Shown in pieces: positions 6,603 through 7,939 of a DNA stretch of 7,939 bases. A program made the position numbers and the translations under genes. The notes beneath the pieces are model-generated. The model saw only the letters and a list, made by a program, of their open reading frames with translations, made no database searches and was not told the origin of the DNA. Source of the stretch: Pseudomonadota bacterium (GTDB lineage: Bacteria; Bdellovibrionota; Oligoflexia; Oligoflexales; Oligoflexaceae). The first letter of the stretch is position 1. The number at the start of each line of letters is the position of its first letter. Where the stretch lies: contig JAKQGS010000478.1 of assembly GCA_029556045.1 (NCBI GenBank), forward strand, positions 1-7,939, written 5' to 3'.

Positions 6603-6648
6603 TTTTTTTTTAAATTCAATGTTTTCAAACCATTAAAGAGGACAAATT

Positions 6649-7251
6649 ATGAAGGTGCGATCACATAGCCGGAGTGGACACCTCCATTTGTTCATACTTT
6701 TACTGATCAACGGATTGAGCCTGACCCTGATCCCGTCCCTGGGATGGGGAAAGCCTCAGGGGACTCCCGAAAAAATCTTTGATATCGCTGCCGAACCAAG
6801 ACCAGCGGATTGGCGCCATTTTCACAGCATGCCTCAGGTCCAACGCCGCGACCTCTGGCGGCAGCATGCCCAACAGGGTCGATCACTGAAGGATTGGTCC
6901 TGGGGATGGCGTCTGGGTTGGGTGCGAGCCTGCACCTTGAATGGTGAGCGGTACTGTCACAAGATTCTGGAAGATGCGTTGTTTGACAAAGCGATGGTGG
7001 TGCGGGCCCAGGCAGCGGGGGCGCTGGGAGAGAAGTATGAAAAAACAGGGAATGCGGCCGCTATCGCCCTCCTTGACCGTGCTTATCAAAACCCCCGCAA
7101 CGAGCGGAACCAAAAGTCCCTGTTTGTGCAATACCGTATTCTGCATGCCATCCATCAGGTCGGTGGCCAGAGCGCCAAGGAGGTGGGGCAACGTCTCGCC
7201 AAATCCCGGCCGGATGCCACAACCTACTGGAATAACATTGCAAAAATATGA
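6649..7251 (+). CDS. Exported HEAT-repeat-like protein
   Basis: This 200-residue protein has a basic N-region and hydrophobic core at about 12-30 (HLFILLLINGLSLTLI), consistent with a signal peptide cleaved near 34. A Trp/Arg-rich stretch (54-92) leads into a helical region with HEAT-like repeats at about 103-130 (CHKILEDALFDKAMVVRAQAAGALGEKYE) and 135-175 (AIALLDRAYQNPRN..., ILHAIHQVGG). The 'D..MVVRAQAAGALG' pattern is typical of HEAT/armadillo repeats, which form protein-binding surfaces. Cys95 and Cys103 could form a disulphide in the periplasm. The start follows AAAGAGGA (6635-6642) with a 6-base spacer. It appears to be a single gene with its own promoter. The function is unknown and a scaffold role in the envelope is only a guess. 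Confidence 0.82.
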   Translation: MKVRSHSRSGHLHLFILLLINGLSLTLIPSLGWGKPQGTPEKIFDIAAEPRPADWRHFHSMPQVQRRDLWRQHAQQGRSLKDWSWGWRLGWVRACTLNGERYCHKILEDALFDKAMVVRAQAAGALGEKYEKTGNAAAIALLDRAYQNPRNERNQKSLFVQYRILHAIHQVGGQSAKEVGQRLAKSRPDATTYWNNIAKI

Positions 7252-7281
7252 CTCGCACAGGTGACCTCCCTGATTCCGACC

Positions 7282-7314
7282 TTGACGAAGGGCCCGGTCA
7301 CAGGTAGCTATAAA
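7282..7314 (+). promoter_or_regulatory. Candidate promoter for tRNA-Arg
   Basis: TTGACG (7282-7287) is a good -35 box. TATAAA (7309-7314) is a good -10 but lies 21 bases away, longer than the usual 16-19. A weaker TAGCTA at 7305-7310 has the ideal 17-base spacing. Either would start transcription within a few bases of the mature tRNA 5' end at 7325. Confidence 0.4.
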
Positions 7315-7324
7315 CTTCTTTTTT

Positions 7325-7398
7325 GGTCCGGTAGCTCAGCTGGATAGAGCACAGGATTTCTAATCCTGCGGTCAGAGGTTCGAATCCTCTCCGGATCG
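7325..7398 (+). tRNA. tRNA-Arg (anticodon TCT)
   Basis: The cloverleaf is complete. The acceptor GGTCCGG pairs with CCGGATC (7391-7397) with one G-T wobble, and G7398 is the discriminator. The D-stem is GCTC/GAGC. The anticodon stem CAGGA/TCCTG encloses the loop TTTCTAA with anticodon TCT at 7359-7361, which reads AGA. The variable loop is five bases and the T-arm is AGAGG-TTCGAAT-CCTCT. The 3' CCA is not encoded, so CCA-adding enzyme must supply it. A run of seven T (7400-7406) directly follows and may help end transcription. Confidence 0.97.
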
Positions 7399-7456
7399 CT
7401 TTTTTTATCATCTCTCGCACGAATTCTATGCATTCACATCACGGGGGCCCTCTGTC

Positions 7457-7759
7457 ATGCAACCGGTCAATTTCTGGGATGTGCACGGTGTGTTTTTCAT
7501 TTTTTTCATGTTCTTTTTTCCACGCCTGACCCTGTTGTTTTCCTCAGTGATCAGCGGTGGGGTGTTATGGTGGTTGGGCTGGATCTTTGCTCCGCGCCTG
7601 CTGGTGGCGATTCTCGCCACAACAGCCTATTGGGAGACCAATCGTATTCTCGTGGTTTTGACGTGGCTTTGGGCACTGGGGGGCGAGGGATTTGAAAAAA
7701 ATACCGTCCGCAAGCGGACGGTTTATATTCAGACACATCGACGGCATCCATCGCCCTGA
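7457..7759 (+). CDS. Small hydrophobic membrane protein with run-on C-terminus
   Basis: This 100-residue protein has three or four short hydrophobic segments, at about 11-30, 31-45, 47-58 and 63-75, and many Trp residues (WWLGWIFAPR, TWLWALGG). The N-terminal NFWDVHGVFF and core APRLLVAILATTAYW...N resemble conserved small membrane proteins of unknown function that I recall from proteobacteria; this is recollection and was not searched. The last 19 residues (from Asn82) are basic and polar. They are encoded by a hairpin at 7703-7722 and the start of an intergenic repeat, so the original C-terminus was probably near Lys81. Only a weak GGGGG stretch precedes the ATG, so the start is less certain. 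Its function is unknown. Confidence 0.65.
   Translation: MQPVNFWDVHGVFFIFFMFFFPRLTLLFSSVISGGVLWWLGWIFAPRLLVAILATTAYWETNRILVVLTWLWALGGEGFEKNTVRKRTVYIQTHRRHPSP
7694..7729. terminator. Hairpin at the 3' end of the small membrane gene
   Basis: ACCGTCCGC (7703-7711) pairs perfectly with GCGGACGGT (7714-7722). The minimal AA gap means about seven pairs with a CAAG loop in practice. An A-run precedes it and TTTATATT follows, so it looks like a terminator that could serve both strands. It lies inside the open reading frame upstream of its stop. A weak T-tract limits certainty. Confidence 0.5.
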
Positions 7760-7792
7760 GCGACCTTTCGTCACCCTGAGCGAAGCGAAGGG
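7752..7792. repeat. CCCTGAGCGAAG-type intergenic repeat, one partial and one full copy
   Basis: CCCTGAGCGA occurs twice 20 bases apart, at 7754-7763 and 7774-7783. The second copy continues to 7792 as CCCTGAGCGAAGCGAAGGG. That copy can fold with CCCT/AGGG and GC/GC pairs, facing GA dinucleotides and a GAA loop. Sequences of this CCCTGAGC..GAAGGG type are known as dispersed REP-like repeats in many bacterial genomes. Here it sits between convergent genes and overlaps the end of the upstream reading frame. Confidence 0.65.
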
Positions 7793-7801
7793 CCTCGCAA
7801 A

Positions 7802-7939
7802 TCAGTAATACTTCCTCGCCATCTCATCGAGGGTCACCTGACGAATCTTGCTGGCATGGCCCGCCTGACCGAATTCCTTCATCCGCTGGGCGCAGATTTT
7901 TTTCATGGCTTCCCGGGCAGGCTTCAGAAAAAAATCTGC
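7802..7939 (-). CDS. fba: Class II fructose-bisphosphate aldolase, C-terminal end (partial)
   Basis: Read on the - strand, the last 45 codons and a TGA stop are visible; the rest lies beyond the right edge. The peptide DFFLKPAREAMKKICAQRM, then EFGQAGHASKI and a final LDEMARKYY, matches the C-terminal tail of class II (zinc-dependent) fructose-bisphosphate aldolases of the Calvin-cycle/CbbA type. Their tail reads KPAxxAMxxxCxxRFExFGTAGxASKI, then a final MAxRY. The enzyme interconverts fructose 1,6-bisphosphate with dihydroxyacetone phosphate and glyceraldehyde 3-phosphate in the cytoplasm. The catalytic domain is not in view, so activity cannot be judged. It is convergent with the small membrane gene. 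Confidence 0.87.
   Translation of the reverse strand, partial: ADFFLKPAREAMKKICAQRMKEFGQAGHASKIRQVTLDEMARKYY
7892..7939. repeat. 13-bp perfect inverted repeat inside the aldolase gene
   Basis: GCAGATTTTTTTC (7892-7904) and GAAAAAAATCTGC (7927-7939) are exact reverse complements, 22 bases apart. The second arm ends exactly at the window edge, so the repeat may be longer. On the - strand the arms encode ADFF and KKIC. This may be chance, favoured by Lys and Phe codons. Confidence 0.6.

Noticed and set aside
7261..7301. GTGACC / GGTCAC inverted repeat as a terminator after the HEAT-like gene
   Set aside because: The stem is only six pairs with a 29-base loop and no T-run follows.
7325..7398. 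tRNA-Arg as an integration (att) site for a mobile element
   Set aside because: No integrase and no repeated tRNA 3' end is seen downstream; the flanking genes look like ordinary chromosomal ones.
7754..7783. Start of a CRISPR array from the repeated CCCTGAGCGA
   Set aside because: There are only two short copies with a 10-base gap, far below CRISPR repeat and spacer sizes, and no cas gene is seen.

Overview
The window reads as an ordinary chromosomal segment of a Gram-negative bacterium with moderate GC and short gaps between genes. A LapA-type inner-membrane protein, an outer-membrane lipoprotein, signal peptides and a GYF-PilZ fusion all fit a proteobacterial or bdellovibrionotal host. 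From recollection of similar proteins, the GYF_2-PilZ fusion and the exported HEAT-like protein suggest the Bdellovibrionota/Oligoflexia or another former deltaproteobacterial lineage. This is inference and was not checked by any search. I see no phage, IS element, integrase, CRISPR array, toxin-antitoxin pair or defence gene.

Layout, left to right. (1) The 3' part of rpsA (ribosomal protein S1) runs off the left edge and ends in a strong rho-independent terminator, followed by a small lapA-like membrane gene. (2) After a 170-base gap with an extended -10 promoter and a leader hairpin comes an apparent + strand operon. It holds rsmB (16S rRNA m5C methyltransferase), an exported phospholipase-D-like protein whose HKD catalytic residues are missing, and a lipoprotein translationally coupled by an ATGA overlap. 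(3) A terminator that should work in both directions separates this operon from a convergent - strand pair. The upstream gene of that pair encodes a GYF_2-PilZ protein (a likely cyclic-di-GMP receptor) and the downstream gene a 394-residue helical protein I do not recognise. (4) A 211-base AT-rich divergent region carries a promoter for each direction. (5) On the + strand follow an exported HEAT-like protein, tRNA-Arg(UCU), and a small conserved-looking membrane protein whose reading frame runs through a hairpin and into a CCCTGAGCGAAG-type intergenic repeat. (6) The right edge holds the last 45 codons of a class II fructose-bisphosphate aldolase on the - strand.

Most genes are housekeeping (translation, rRNA modification, tRNA, central carbon metabolism). 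The less understood parts are the envelope pair behind rsmB (PLD pseudoenzyme plus lipoprotein) and the GYF-PilZ/helical-protein pair, which looks like an uncharacterised c-di-GMP output module. Nothing here clearly proves a new system; these two pairs are the best candidates.
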